NCBI GenBank assembly: GCA_900768245.1
Contig: CAAGCE010000235.1
Coordinates: 1 to 47,584 of the forward strand
DNA length: 47,584 nt
Reading direction: 5' to 3'
Source of the DNA: Oscillospiraceae bacterium
Lineage (GTDB): Bacteria > Bacillota > Clostridia > Oscillospirales > Ruminococcaceae
The position numbers and the translations under genes were made by a program. Positions within the stretch are counted from its first letter, which is position 1. Each line of letters begins with the position of its first letter. The notes beneath the pieces are model-generated. The model was not told the origin of the DNA, ran no database searches, and saw nothing but the letters and a program-made list of their open reading frames with translations. This document shows positions 22,045 through 30,692 of the stretch, piece by piece.

Positions 22045-22950
22045 TTATTCAAAATGCACCACCTTAGTCGTTTCACCATTTGTTTCCGATGTGTCGGACT
22101 GTGACGATCCATCGGTATTTTCTGTCTGAACGGAGGTTTCCATATTATTCTGGAAGGTCTGCTCGTTCTGTTCAAGACCCGCCTTATCAATGAAGCTTGC
22201 GCCGCCGTTTGAGAGCAGCTTGAGAGTTCCCTCGGTAGTCGGACCTATCTTTGTCGTAAGGATTATGTCGGCAAATTTCAGTTTATAATCAAACTCGGAA
22301 ATAGCTCCGAATTCAATATCTATTCTGTTGTCATAAACACTGCTTATATTAAGGTGATCTGTCATATCAAAGGACGAAATTTTCCCATCCAGAGCATTGT
22401 CCGCAACATCTATGAGCTGATAAAGTATATCCGTACGGTTTTCCGTGCTGCAGCTGAATTTTTCGCCGACAGCCGTATCTTCCGCAGGGTCAGCACCGTA
22501 TATCGTAAGAATATCGGGATAAGGCTGTTCATTAAAGGCAAGCACCTTTCCCCCTGCGCTCAAAAGATAACAACCGTTCTCGGTCTGTATATTTACCGTT
22601 TCCGCAGCCGGCTCGATATGTATCGTCACAGATGACGGAAAGGACCTTTTCAACTCGGCTTTTTCAATATAAACAAGCTGTTTTTCTATTTCTGCGGCGC
22701 ATTTTGACATATTGGTGCGAATGAGATTATCGCCGCCGTTTATACCTGCCGCAGCAATTATTTCATCGGCAGTATAAATGGAGCTGCCGCTTATGCTGAC
22801 AGTATTTATCTTGAAAAAGACCGTCGTTGAAAGAATAACAAAGGTTATAATAACGATCAGTCCAACAAGACCGTAATACATTGAATAATTACTGCGGCGT
22901 TTTTTCTTTGAAGAGCTGCCTGTATTCTTTACAACGTCCCTCATCTGCAA
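22045..22950 (-). CDS. ftsQ: Division protein FtsQ/DivIB
   Basis: Bitopic membrane protein of the division complex that bridges FtsL and its partners. About 301 residues: basic cytosolic N-terminus (SSKKKRRSNYS), one membrane helix (YYGLVGLIVIITFVILSTTV), a POTRA domain starting FFKINTVSISGSSIYTADEI, the FtsQ/DivIB beta domain, and an acidic Ser/Thr-rich tail. The start is unclear: the TTG at 22950 and the ATG at 22944 both lie about 20 nt or more from the AGGAGG at about 22976-22983, and the frame is open back to that site with no standard start codon. It follows murA by 35 nt. Confidence 0.85.
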   Translation of the reverse strand: MQMRDVVKNTGSSSKKKRRSNYSMYYGLVGLIVIITFVILSTTVFFKINTVSISGSSIYTADEIIAAAGINGGDNLIRTNMSKCAAEIEKQLVYIEKAELKRSFPSSVTIHIEPAAETVNIQTENGCYLLSAGGKVLAFNEQPYPDILTIYGADPAEDTAVGEKFSCSTENRTDILYQLIDVADNALDGKISSFDMTDHLNISSVYDNRIDIEFGAISEFDYKLKFADIILTTKIGPTTEGTLKLLSNGGASFIDKAGLEQNEQTFQNNMETSVQTENTDGSSQSDTSETNGETTKVVHFE

Positions 22951-22985
22951 ACGATCATATTCCGATAAGGAATACTTCCTCCTAT

Positions 22986-24242
22986 TTAAACTCTTTGTAT
23001 TTCAGCACCCACAGCGGAAAGAGTCTTTTCAATAGCCTCATATCCCCTGTCAATGTAGTGTATATCTTCAATTTCACTTGTACCCTCGGCTGACAGTGCA
23101 GCCGCAACAAGACCTGCTCCTCCACGAAGATCGGGAGCACTTGTTTTTGCCCCGTAAAGCCTTTTTACACCCTCAACAACGGCGACTTTACCTTCAACAC
23201 GAATATCCGCACCCATTCGCTGAAAACCTCCGGTGTGCTGATAGCGGTTCTCAAAGATATTTTCAACGAAAACGGAAGTTCCCTCCGCTTTGCAAAGCGC
23301 AGCCATAACAAAAGCCTGACAATCCGTCGGGAAGCCCGGATAGACCATAGTCCGCACGGTATCAACGGCTTTCAGCGGCTTTTTTGCGCTGAAGCATATG
23401 GTATCGCTCAATGTATGTATCCTGCAGCCCATCTGTTCAAAAACCGATAAAACTGCGTCAAGATGCTTGGGGTCACATTTTTTTGCGGTTATCTCTCCCC
23501 CCGCCGCAGCCGTGCAGGCAAGAAATGTCGCACAGGCTATCCTGTCGGGCATTATTGTGTATTCGCAGCCGTGGAGCTTTTTTACACCGTGGATAACGAT
23601 ATTTCCGCCCCCTGCCCCCCGAATGTCACCGCCGCATTTGTTAAGGAACTCCGTAAGGTCGGTTATTTCAGGCTCACGGGCAGCATTGCTTATTTCCGTC
23701 ACGCCCTCAGCCGTAACAGCCGCAAGGATTATATTTTCCGTTGCGCCTACCGACGGAAAGGACAGCGCAATTTTTGCCCCCTTGGGCTTTCCAGAACATT
23801 CTATATGTCCGAAAGCTTCGGTCACGGCAACACCCATTTTTTTCAAAGCCGAAATATGTATGTCAACAGGACGCTGACCAATATCACAGCCGCCTGGGAA
23901 GGTTATGCGGCAATGTCCCATTCTACCCGCAAGTGCGCCGAGAAAGAAAATGGACGACCGCATTTCACGCATAAGAGTATCTGTAATATCACTTCTGTCA
24001 AGACCGCCGCTGCGAACCGTTACCGTATTCGTTCCGCACGGGTCAAAGCCTGCGGTACAGCCTAGATAGGTAAGTATCCGCATAGCGGAATATGTATCGG
24101 CAAGCCGTGGGCAGTTATGGAGAACGACCTCGCCATCGCATAGCACAGCCGCCGCAAGTATAGGCAGCACAGCATTTTTTGCGCCCTGGACGATTATCTC
24201 GCCTTTCAGGTTTTTTCCTCCGTTTATAATAAGCTTCTGCAT
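22986..24242 (-). CDS. murA: UDP-GlcNAc 1-carboxyvinyltransferase MurA
   Basis: First committed enzyme of peptidoglycan synthesis: transfers enolpyruvate from PEP to UDP-GlcNAc in the cytosol. 418 residues, the normal length. Seen: VQGAKNAVLPIL with the substrate-binding Lys-Asn pair, and the catalytic loop TFPGGCDIGQRPVD with the active-site Cys, so it should be fosfomycin-sensitive by family rule. AAGGAG precedes the ATG. It lies between murG and ftsQ in the dcw operon, a position more often taken by murB in Firmicutes. Confidence 0.96.
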   Translation of the reverse strand: MQKLIINGGKNLKGEIIVQGAKNAVLPILAAAVLCDGEVVLHNCPRLADTYSAMRILTYLGCTAGFDPCGTNTVTVRSGGLDRSDITDTLMREMRSSIFFLGALAGRMGHCRITFPGGCDIGQRPVDIHISALKKMGVAVTEAFGHIECSGKPKGAKIALSFPSVGATENIILAAVTAEGVTEISNAAREPEITDLTEFLNKCGGDIRGAGGGNIVIHGVKKLHGCEYTIMPDRIACATFLACTAAAGGEITAKKCDPKHLDAVLSVFEQMGCRIHTLSDTICFSAKKPLKAVDTVRTMVYPGFPTDCQAFVMAALCKAEGTSVFVENIFENRYQHTGGFQRMGADIRVEGKVAVVEGVKRLYGAKTSAPDLRGGAGLVAAALSAEGTSEIEDIHYIDRGYEAIEKTLSAVGAEIQRV

Positions 24243-24308
24243 AAAAAGCTCTCCTTGTTGCTTTTTTTCATACTATGCAAAAAGGTTGTAAACGGTGAAA
24301 AGCCGTGC

Positions 24309-25439
24309 TTATTTTTTCAGCAGGTCATCAATTACCTTGAAAACTCTGTCGGGAGTATCGGGAACATAAAGTGCAGCCGCTCTCTTTGCAAAGCAGTTGA
24401 GCTTGTCTGCATCATTATAAAGCTTCTTTACGCAGTCGATAAGGACTTCGCCGCTGAGATTTTTTTCTTCAATAACGATAGCCGCACCTGCCTTGCCAAG
24501 CACCATTGCATTATGGTACTGGTGATTTCCCGCAACATTCGGCGACGGGATAAGTATGCTTGCTCTTCCCATTGCTTCAAGCTCGGAAAGTGAGTTTGCG
24601 CCCGAACGGCTTATTATAAGGTCAGCCGCCGCCATACATACAGACATATTGTCGATATATTCTTTTGGACGGATACGGCTGTTGTTTTCATAGTCAACAC
24701 CTCTTGCGGCAATATCTTTAAGGAAAGTATCCTTTCCCATACCGCCGTAGGAATGGATATGAGTAACGGGAATATCGTTCTTGACTTCCCATTCCATAAG
24801 CTCGGCAACGGTCTCGTTGATACGTCCCGCACCAAGACTTCCTCCAGATGAAAGTATGCACACCTCATCTTCGGGAATACCCAGCTCTTTTCTTGCATCT
24901 GCCTTGTTCATTGCATAAAAGCCCTTGCGGACAGGAAGACCTGTTACCGTATAATTTATATCCTTGTCGAGATATTCCATAGCTTCTTCAACGGTGAGCA
25001 TAACTGCGTCAACTTTTTTTGAGAGCATTTTTGTTGTCATACCGGGAAATGCGTTCTGCTCATGGATAGCGGTTTTTATACCCATCTGAGCGGCTTTGAG
25101 AACGATAGGTCCGCTGACATATCCGCCCGTACCAATAACAATATCAGGCTGAAACTCGGAGATTATCTGCTTTGCACGGTGTCCTGCGGTGGTGAGATAA
25201 GCGACTGTTTTTATGTTTCTCATAATATTTTTCGGAGTTATCTTTCTCTGGAAGCCGCTGACCTTTATAGGTGCAAAAGCATAGCCTGCTTTTGGGACGA
25301 GCTTTGATTCCATACCGTTCGGAGTTCCCGCATAGAGAAACTCAGCATCGGGAAAATGGTCTTTTATAATAGAGGCGATGGCAAGTGCAGGATTGATATG
25401 ACCTGCCGTTCCGCCTCCTGCAAGAAGTACCTTTAACAT
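24309..25439 (-). CDS. murG: UDP-GlcNAc transferase MurG
   Basis: Peripheral membrane glycosyltransferase (GT28) that adds GlcNAc to lipid I to give lipid II. 376 residues. Seen: GGGTAGHINPALAIA, IGTGGYVSGPIVLKA, HEQNAFPG, SSGGSLGAGRIN and RSGANSLSELEAMGRASILI. AAAGGAT precedes the ATG. It is preceded by ftsW and followed by murA after 66 nt. Confidence 0.96.
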   Translation of the reverse strand: MLKVLLAGGGTAGHINPALAIASIIKDHFPDAEFLYAGTPNGMESKLVPKAGYAFAPIKVSGFQRKITPKNIMRNIKTVAYLTTAGHRAKQIISEFQPDIVIGTGGYVSGPIVLKAAQMGIKTAIHEQNAFPGMTTKMLSKKVDAVMLTVEEAMEYLDKDINYTVTGLPVRKGFYAMNKADARKELGIPEDEVCILSSGGSLGAGRINETVAELMEWEVKNDIPVTHIHSYGGMGKDTFLKDIAARGVDYENNSRIRPKEYIDNMSVCMAAADLIISRSGANSLSELEAMGRASILIPSPNVAGNHQYHNAMVLGKAGAAIVIEEKNLSGEVLIDCVKKLYNDADKLNCFAKRAAALYVPDTPDRVFKVIDDLLKK

Positions 25440-25472
25440 AACTTATTATCCTTTCGCCAAATGTCCTTTTTT

Positions 25473-26729
25473 CTAATTTTTTATAAGCGACTGCCTTGAA
25501 ATATTCAGCACTATTCCCATTTGAACAAGCTGCATTATAAGAGCAGTACCGCCGTAGCTGAAAAACGGCAGCGATACACCTGTATTCGGTATTGCATTTG
25601 TTACAACGGCAATATTCAGAAGTGCCTGAATACCTATCTGTACAACAAGACCCACAGCAAGCATCATACCGAATTTATCGGGAGCTTTTGACGCAATATA
25701 AAATCCACGGATTATGAAAAGCAGGAAAAGTATAATGACCATAAGTGCGCCAACAAATCCAAGCTCCTCGCATACAACGGCAAAAACGAAGTCGTTCTTT
25801 GATTCCGGCAGATAGAGGAACTTCTGACGTGAATTACCGAGTCCCAGTCCGAAAAGTCCGCCCGAGCCGATAGCTATAAGCGAGTTTCTTGTCTGCCAAG
25901 TATCATCGGCAGCCTCTTCATTAAACGGGTCGATCCATGAAACGATACGCTTTTCAATATAGGTTACTCCCTTGAATTTGATAAGGAACAGCATCAGTAT
26001 CGTAATTGCTATAACACCCAAGATCCCAAGGAAAATAAGCTGTCTTACATTTGAACCGCCAACGAACATCATTATGATACCGATACAGCAGATAATGATA
26101 GTACCCGAAAAGTGCGGCTGCAATGCCATAAGTCCAACAACCACTCCAAGACAGATAAGGAACGGAACGATACCGTATTTGAACTCCTTCATTCTTGAAT
26201 AGTTTATGGAAATAAGGTATGAAAACAGCAGTATTATTGCCAGCTTCATGATCTCGGAAGGCTGGAATGACGGAAGAGATCCTATTTTAAGCCATCTGTA
26301 TGCATAGTTATGAGGGTCGGCGAACGGTCCGACACGGCAAAGAATGAGCAATATTATTGAAAAGAAAAACAGTCCGAAAACAATAACAGGCTTGCGGTAA
26401 AAATGATAGTCAAGAAATGATACAACGAACATAAACACAAGCCCCACAAATGCCATTACAAGCTGACGCTTTACATAATATGTGCCGTCGTTGCCCTCGG
26501 CAATTGCCCATGCGTAGCCTGCCGAAAACATCATAATAATTCCCATTACAAGCAGGACCATTATTATCAGAAAGAAGGGCAGATCCATTGGTCCGGACAG
26601 TATTTTTTCGGTATATCCCCTTGAAACGCCCTCTGATGTCATTTCCTTTTTGCGGTCACGCTTTGTCCGCTTGATATTATTTCGGCGTGATCTTGAACCG
26701 CTCGGCAAAGCTTCAGAATTACCCGGCAT
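25473..26729 (-). CDS. ftsW: SEDS-family glycan polymerase FtsW (or SpoVE)
   Basis: Polytopic membrane enzyme of the SEDS family that polymerises lipid II, working with the class B PBP encoded upstream. 418 residues: a long basic cytosolic N-terminus (about 1-45, RSRRNNIKRTKRDRKK) and about ten hydrophobic helices. Signature segments: GSLPSFQPSEIMKLAIILLF and LPESKNDFVFAVVCEELGF, then NTGVSLPFFSYGG. Sporulation homologue SpoVE has the same signatures; the dcw position favours the division role. AAAGGAGG precedes the ATG. Confidence 0.93.
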   Translation of the reverse strand: MPGNSEALPSGSRSRRNNIKRTKRDRKKEMTSEGVSRGYTEKILSGPMDLPFFLIIMVLLVMGIIMMFSAGYAWAIAEGNDGTYYVKRQLVMAFVGLVFMFVVSFLDYHFYRKPVIVFGLFFFSIILLILCRVGPFADPHNYAYRWLKIGSLPSFQPSEIMKLAIILLFSYLISINYSRMKEFKYGIVPFLICLGVVVGLMALQPHFSGTIIICCIGIIMMFVGGSNVRQLIFLGILGVIAITILMLFLIKFKGVTYIEKRIVSWIDPFNEEAADDTWQTRNSLIAIGSGGLFGLGLGNSRQKFLYLPESKNDFVFAVVCEELGFVGALMVIILFLLFIIRGFYIASKAPDKFGMMLAVGLVVQIGIQALLNIAVVTNAIPNTGVSLPFFSYGGTALIMQLVQMGIVLNISRQSLIKN

Positions 26730-26774
26730 TGAATTTCCTCCTTTTTGATTTACGTTCGGTATATTTTAATTATT

Positions 26775-27782
26775 TTATGTCAGGTTGTATATAAGATTTG
26801 CCGCAATTCCTGCAATAAGTCCAACGCAGGAAAATGTTATAACTATCTTATATTCAGAAAAACCGCTAAGCTCAAAGTGATGATGTATCGGTGACATTTT
26901 AAACAGTCTTTTTCCGTGGGTAGCCTTGAAATATGCGACCTGTATAACAACGGAAAGAGCCTCGCAGATATAAACAATTGCAATAATAGCAAGGAGCAGA
27001 TGCTGCCTTGTGACCAATCCTATTGCAACAACACAGCCGCCGAGGAACATTGAACCCGTATCGCCCATAAAGACCTTTGCAGGGTGAAGATTCCATACAA
27101 GAAAACCAAGACAGCCGCCTGCAACAGCCATTGAGAATATCGAATATTCCCAAAGTCCCATAGCCGAACAGAGCATTACGAACGAAAGCATAGACACGAC
27201 CGTAACAGAGCCGCAAAGTCCGTCGATACCGTCAGTAAGATTCACGGCATTTGTAAGGAATACTATTACGAGGAGCATAAACGGATAGTAAAAGATCCCG
27301 ATGTCAAGCTCAGCCCAGTAAAAATTCAAAGTGGTCTTTGTGTCGCCAAGGAGATAGAGCGCAAACAGGAACGCAGATGAAAAGATAAACTGCATTATCA
27401 TTTTCTGCCAAGGTTTAAGTCCGAGATTCTGCTTTTTCACAGCCTTGATATAGTCGTCGGCAAAGCCTATAACCATATTGAGCAATGCAAAAATATAACC
27501 TGCCAGCAGCTTGTAAAGTCCTGTATTGTCGGCGATCGTAACATCAGCCGTTCTGAAACGGTAAAGCGCATAGCCCACGGCAATTGCAACGGCTGAACCG
27601 AAAATGAACATAAATCCGCCCATTATCGGTGTACCCTGCTTATCCTTATGCCATGCAGGTCCTTTTTCATATATAGTCTGACCAAAGTGTATTTTTTTAA
27701 GCAGCGGAATAAGAAAAATTCCCATTACCGCAGAAACGCCGAATGCAGCAACAGCTACTATCAAATTAATCCAGAACGGCAT
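26775..27782 (-). CDS. mraY: Phospho-MurNAc-pentapeptide translocase MraY
   Basis: Integral membrane enzyme making lipid I from undecaprenyl phosphate and UDP-MurNAc-pentapeptide. 335 residues, about ten helices. Seen: KQGTPIMGG near the N-terminus, FADDYIKAVKKQNLGL with the Asp pair, NLTDGIDGL, FMGDTGSMFLGG and the C-terminal PIHHHFELSG. It directly follows the murEF fusion with a 16-nt gap. murD, which normally separates mraY and ftsW, is missing here. Confidence 0.97.
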   Translation of the reverse strand: MPFWINLIVAVAAFGVSAVMGIFLIPLLKKIHFGQTIYEKGPAWHKDKQGTPIMGGFMFIFGSAVAIAVGYALYRFRTADVTIADNTGLYKLLAGYIFALLNMVIGFADDYIKAVKKQNLGLKPWQKMIMQFIFSSAFLFALYLLGDTKTTLNFYWAELDIGIFYYPFMLLVIVFLTNAVNLTDGIDGLCGSVTVVSMLSFVMLCSAMGLWEYSIFSMAVAGGCLGFLVWNLHPAKVFMGDTGSMFLGGCVVAIGLVTRQHLLLAIIAIVYICEALSVVIQVAYFKATHGKRLFKMSPIHHHFELSGFSEYKIVITFSCVGLIAGIAANLIYNLT

Positions 27783-27798
27783 AATTTCAATCCCCTAA

Positions 27799-30678
27799 TT
27801 AACATTCTTTATAAAATTCGTCGATTATTTCCTCAAGATGAACTCCTCTGCTCGCCTTGAAAAGCACTATATCATTCGGCTTCAGCTTAAATTTCAGATA
27901 GTTCATAATTATCTTTTTATCTTCGGAGTAGCCTGCGTTCATTCCAAGCTCATCTGCACGGTCGGAAATGTTCTTTGCTTCCTTGCCGTAGCATACAAGC
28001 AGGTCAACGCCTTTTTTGACAACATACTCGCCTATCTCCTTATGGTATTCGGGAGAATTTTCGCCAAGTTCAAGCATATCGCCGAGAACGGCAACTCTTC
28101 TTCCGCCCTCCTTAGGCTTCATATTGCAAAGCAGGTCGATAGAAGCTTTCATTGATGTAGGCGATGCGTTGTAGCAGTCAACGATTATAGTCTGCTGACC
28201 TCTCTTCTGAATATTCTGACGCATTCCCTCAGGCTGATAACCGCTGAGCATTTCCGCTGCGGCAACAGGGTCAGAACCGACAACTGCGGCAGCCGTAACT
28301 GCTGCAAGAGCATTGTAGATATTATGCTTTCCGATACAGAACAGCAGAACATCTGTGAGTATCTCACCGTTATGCACAACATTGAAGCTCATTCTGTCCT
28401 CGAACATTTTTATATCTTCCGCAACATAGTCGCAGTCCTTGTTTTCGATACCGTAGTCAATGACCTTGCGGTAGCCGTCATATTCGGATTTAAGTCCCGA
28501 AAGGAACTTATCATCACCGTTTACGATAAGCGGAGCTTTTCTGTCCGCACCTTTGAGTATCTCAAGCTTTGCCTGAAGGATACCCTCCTGAGAGCCAAGC
28601 TTTTCAATATGTGAAAAACCGATATTGGTTATCATACAAACAGTAGGGTGAGCCGCCCTTGAAAGTCGTTCTATCTCGCCGAAATCGGACATACCCATTT
28701 CAATTACCGCAGCCGTGCAGCTTGAATTAAGTCCGAAAAGCGTAAAAGGCAGACCTATTTCATTATTATGGTTATAAGGTGTCTTGTAAACGCTGTGGTC
28801 AGCCGAAAGTGCAAGAGCAACCATATCCTTTGTTGTAGTTTTTCCGACGCTGCCCGTAATTCCCACAAGAATAGGGTTGAACTTCATTCTGAAATAGCGG
28901 GAAAGGTCAAGGAGAGCCTTTCTTGTGCTTTTTACGATTATGCACGGACAATCGCCAACAGCGTGTTCGGTTATTGCAAAAGCAGCACCGTCGCCCACAG
29001 CCTTTTGTACAAAATCGTGACCGTCATATTTTTCGCCCTTTATGGCAACGTACACACCGTTCTTTTTAACAAGACGGTTGTCACGGACAATGCTGTCCGC
29101 ATATATCTTTGTATTGAGATTATGAAGGTTCTGCGGCTTTCCGCTTACTGCGTCAATTATCTCCGCAACAGTCATAGGTTCTCTTACAGTAGGGTCGAAG
29201 CTTGTTTTTTTGTAGCTTTTCATTATCTCGGCTACAATTTCACGCTCATCAAAATGGATATGGACATCATTTTTAAGTATCTGATAATCCTCGTGACCCT
29301 TTCCCGCAAGCACGATAGTATCACCCTTTTCAGCAAGAACGATAGCACGTTTTATTGCGGCACGGCGGTCGGTTATTCTTATATAAGGCTTTGTGCCCGA
29401 AAGACCTGCAGCTATCTCATCAATAATAGCGTCCGGATCTTCATTTCTCGGATTATCCGAGGTTATGATGAGCATATCCGCATATTTTTCGGCAGCCTTA
29501 GCCATAAGCGGACGCTTTGTACGGTCACGGTCGCCGCCGCAGCCGAACAGACAGATAAGCCTGCCCTTTGTATGCTCCTTTATATTAGGCAGCATATTTT
29601 CCAGTGCGTCGGGACTGTGGGCATAATCGCACACAACAAGAAATCCACGTTCATTTGTGAGTATTTCACATCTGCCTCTTACGCCCTTGCACTTTGATAT
29701 TGAAGAGATAACGCTTGTGATGTTAAGTCCCGCTTTAAGGCACACAACTATTGCCGCAAGAGCATTTGAAACGTTGTATCTGCCTATCATATTAAGTGTA
29801 ACGGGAAAGCTTTTGTTGTTTATTGATACCCAGAATTTTGTTGCGGCATCGGCATTTCTGATATTATCGGCATGAACATTTGCATTTTCGTGCAGACCGT
29901 AGGAGATCCTTTCGCAGCCGCAGTCTTTAAGCTCGTCATAAAGACGCTTTCCGTAGGTATCGTCAATATTTACAATAGCAGTTCTGCAATGCTCGGTGAA
30001 AAGCTTTTTCTTTGCTTCATAGTAATTTTCCATTGTGCCGTGGTAGTCGAGGTGATCCTGAGTAAGATTTGTGAACACGGCAGTATCATACATTGCAGGA
30101 CCTATACGGTTCTGCTCCACAGCGAAGGAAGAAACCTCCATAACGACAGTATCGCAGCCGTTTTTCACCATTTCATAAAATATCTTGTAAAGCTCATAAA
30201 CTCTCGGAGTTGTCGGAGTAGACTGGTCGGACTTATATGGCTTTCCGTTGATAAGAACGCCTGTTGTACCGATAAATCCGACCTTTTTTCCGTTTGCGGA
30301 AAGCACATCTTTTACAAGAGTAGCCATAGTTGTCTTGCCGTTTGTACCGGTGATACCTATAAGCTTCAGGTGCTTTTCGGGGTGAGTGAACCATGCCGCA
30401 CAGAGCAGACCGTAAAATTTCCTTGTATTTTCAACGATTATCTGACTTTTCAGACCGAGATCATGGTCGGCAACAACACAGAGCGCACCCTTTTCAAGCA
30501 TTTCCTCAGCAGCATTATGACCGTCAAATTTTGTACCCTTGACGCAGATGAAAATGCTGCCCTCCATTACCTCATTTGTATTGTCGGTTATTCCGGTAAC
30601 TACTTCATTTACGTTCACACGCCCTTTGGTATAAGGCATCGTATTTGCTGCGTCGTTAAGTAAATTGCCCAATCTCAT
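27799..30678 (-). CDS. MurE-MurF fusion (UDP-MurNAc-peptide ligases)
   Basis: 959-residue bifunctional cytosolic ligase that would add the third residue (MurE) and then D-Ala-D-Ala (MurF) to the UDP-MurNAc peptide. The MurE half (about 1-487) has the P-loop GITGTNGKTT, the lysine region GVRGRCEIL and the specificity motif SDNPRNEDP; DNPR is the meso-DAP version. The MurF half (about 500-959) starts PMTVAEIIDAVSGK and has GITGSVGKTTTKD and DCYNASPTSMKASI. One uninterrupted frame crosses the junction with no internal ribosome site noticed. Fusion would keep stoichiometry and may channel the intermediate. Such MurE-MurF fusions are known from some other bacteria. Confidence 0.94.
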   Translation of the reverse strand: MRLGNLLNDAANTMPYTKGRVNVNEVVTGITDNTNEVMEGSIFICVKGTKFDGHNAAEEMLEKGALCVVADHDLGLKSQIIVENTRKFYGLLCAAWFTHPEKHLKLIGITGTNGKTTMATLVKDVLSANGKKVGFIGTTGVLINGKPYKSDQSTPTTPRVYELYKIFYEMVKNGCDTVVMEVSSFAVEQNRIGPAMYDTAVFTNLTQDHLDYHGTMENYYEAKKKLFTEHCRTAIVNIDDTYGKRLYDELKDCGCERISYGLHENANVHADNIRNADAATKFWVSINNKSFPVTLNMIGRYNVSNALAAIVVCLKAGLNITSVISSISKCKGVRGRCEILTNERGFLVVCDYAHSPDALENMLPNIKEHTKGRLICLFGCGGDRDRTKRPLMAKAAEKYADMLIITSDNPRNEDPDAIIDEIAAGLSGTKPYIRITDRRAAIKRAIVLAEKGDTIVLAGKGHEDYQILKNDVHIHFDEREIVAEIMKSYKKTSFDPTVREPMTVAEIIDAVSGKPQNLHNLNTKIYADSIVRDNRLVKKNGVYVAIKGEKYDGHDFVQKAVGDGAAFAITEHAVGDCPCIIVKSTRKALLDLSRYFRMKFNPILVGITGSVGKTTTKDMVALALSADHSVYKTPYNHNNEIGLPFTLFGLNSSCTAAVIEMGMSDFGEIERLSRAAHPTVCMITNIGFSHIEKLGSQEGILQAKLEILKGADRKAPLIVNGDDKFLSGLKSEYDGYRKVIDYGIENKDCDYVAEDIKMFEDRMSFNVVHNGEILTDVLLFCIGKHNIYNALAAVTAAAVVGSDPVAAAEMLSGYQPEGMRQNIQKRGQQTIIVDCYNASPTSMKASIDLLCNMKPKEGGRRVAVLGDMLELGENSPEYHKEIGEYVVKKGVDLLVCYGKEAKNISDRADELGMNAGYSEDKKIIMNYLKFKLKPNDIVLFKASRGVHLEEIIDEFYKEC

Positions 30679-30692
30679 AAATAATCCTCCAG

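Noticed and set aside
29872..30663. 263-residue plus-strand ORF
   Set aside because: Antisense shadow of the murE half of the fusion gene; no ribosome site and Cys/Val-rich nonsense composition.
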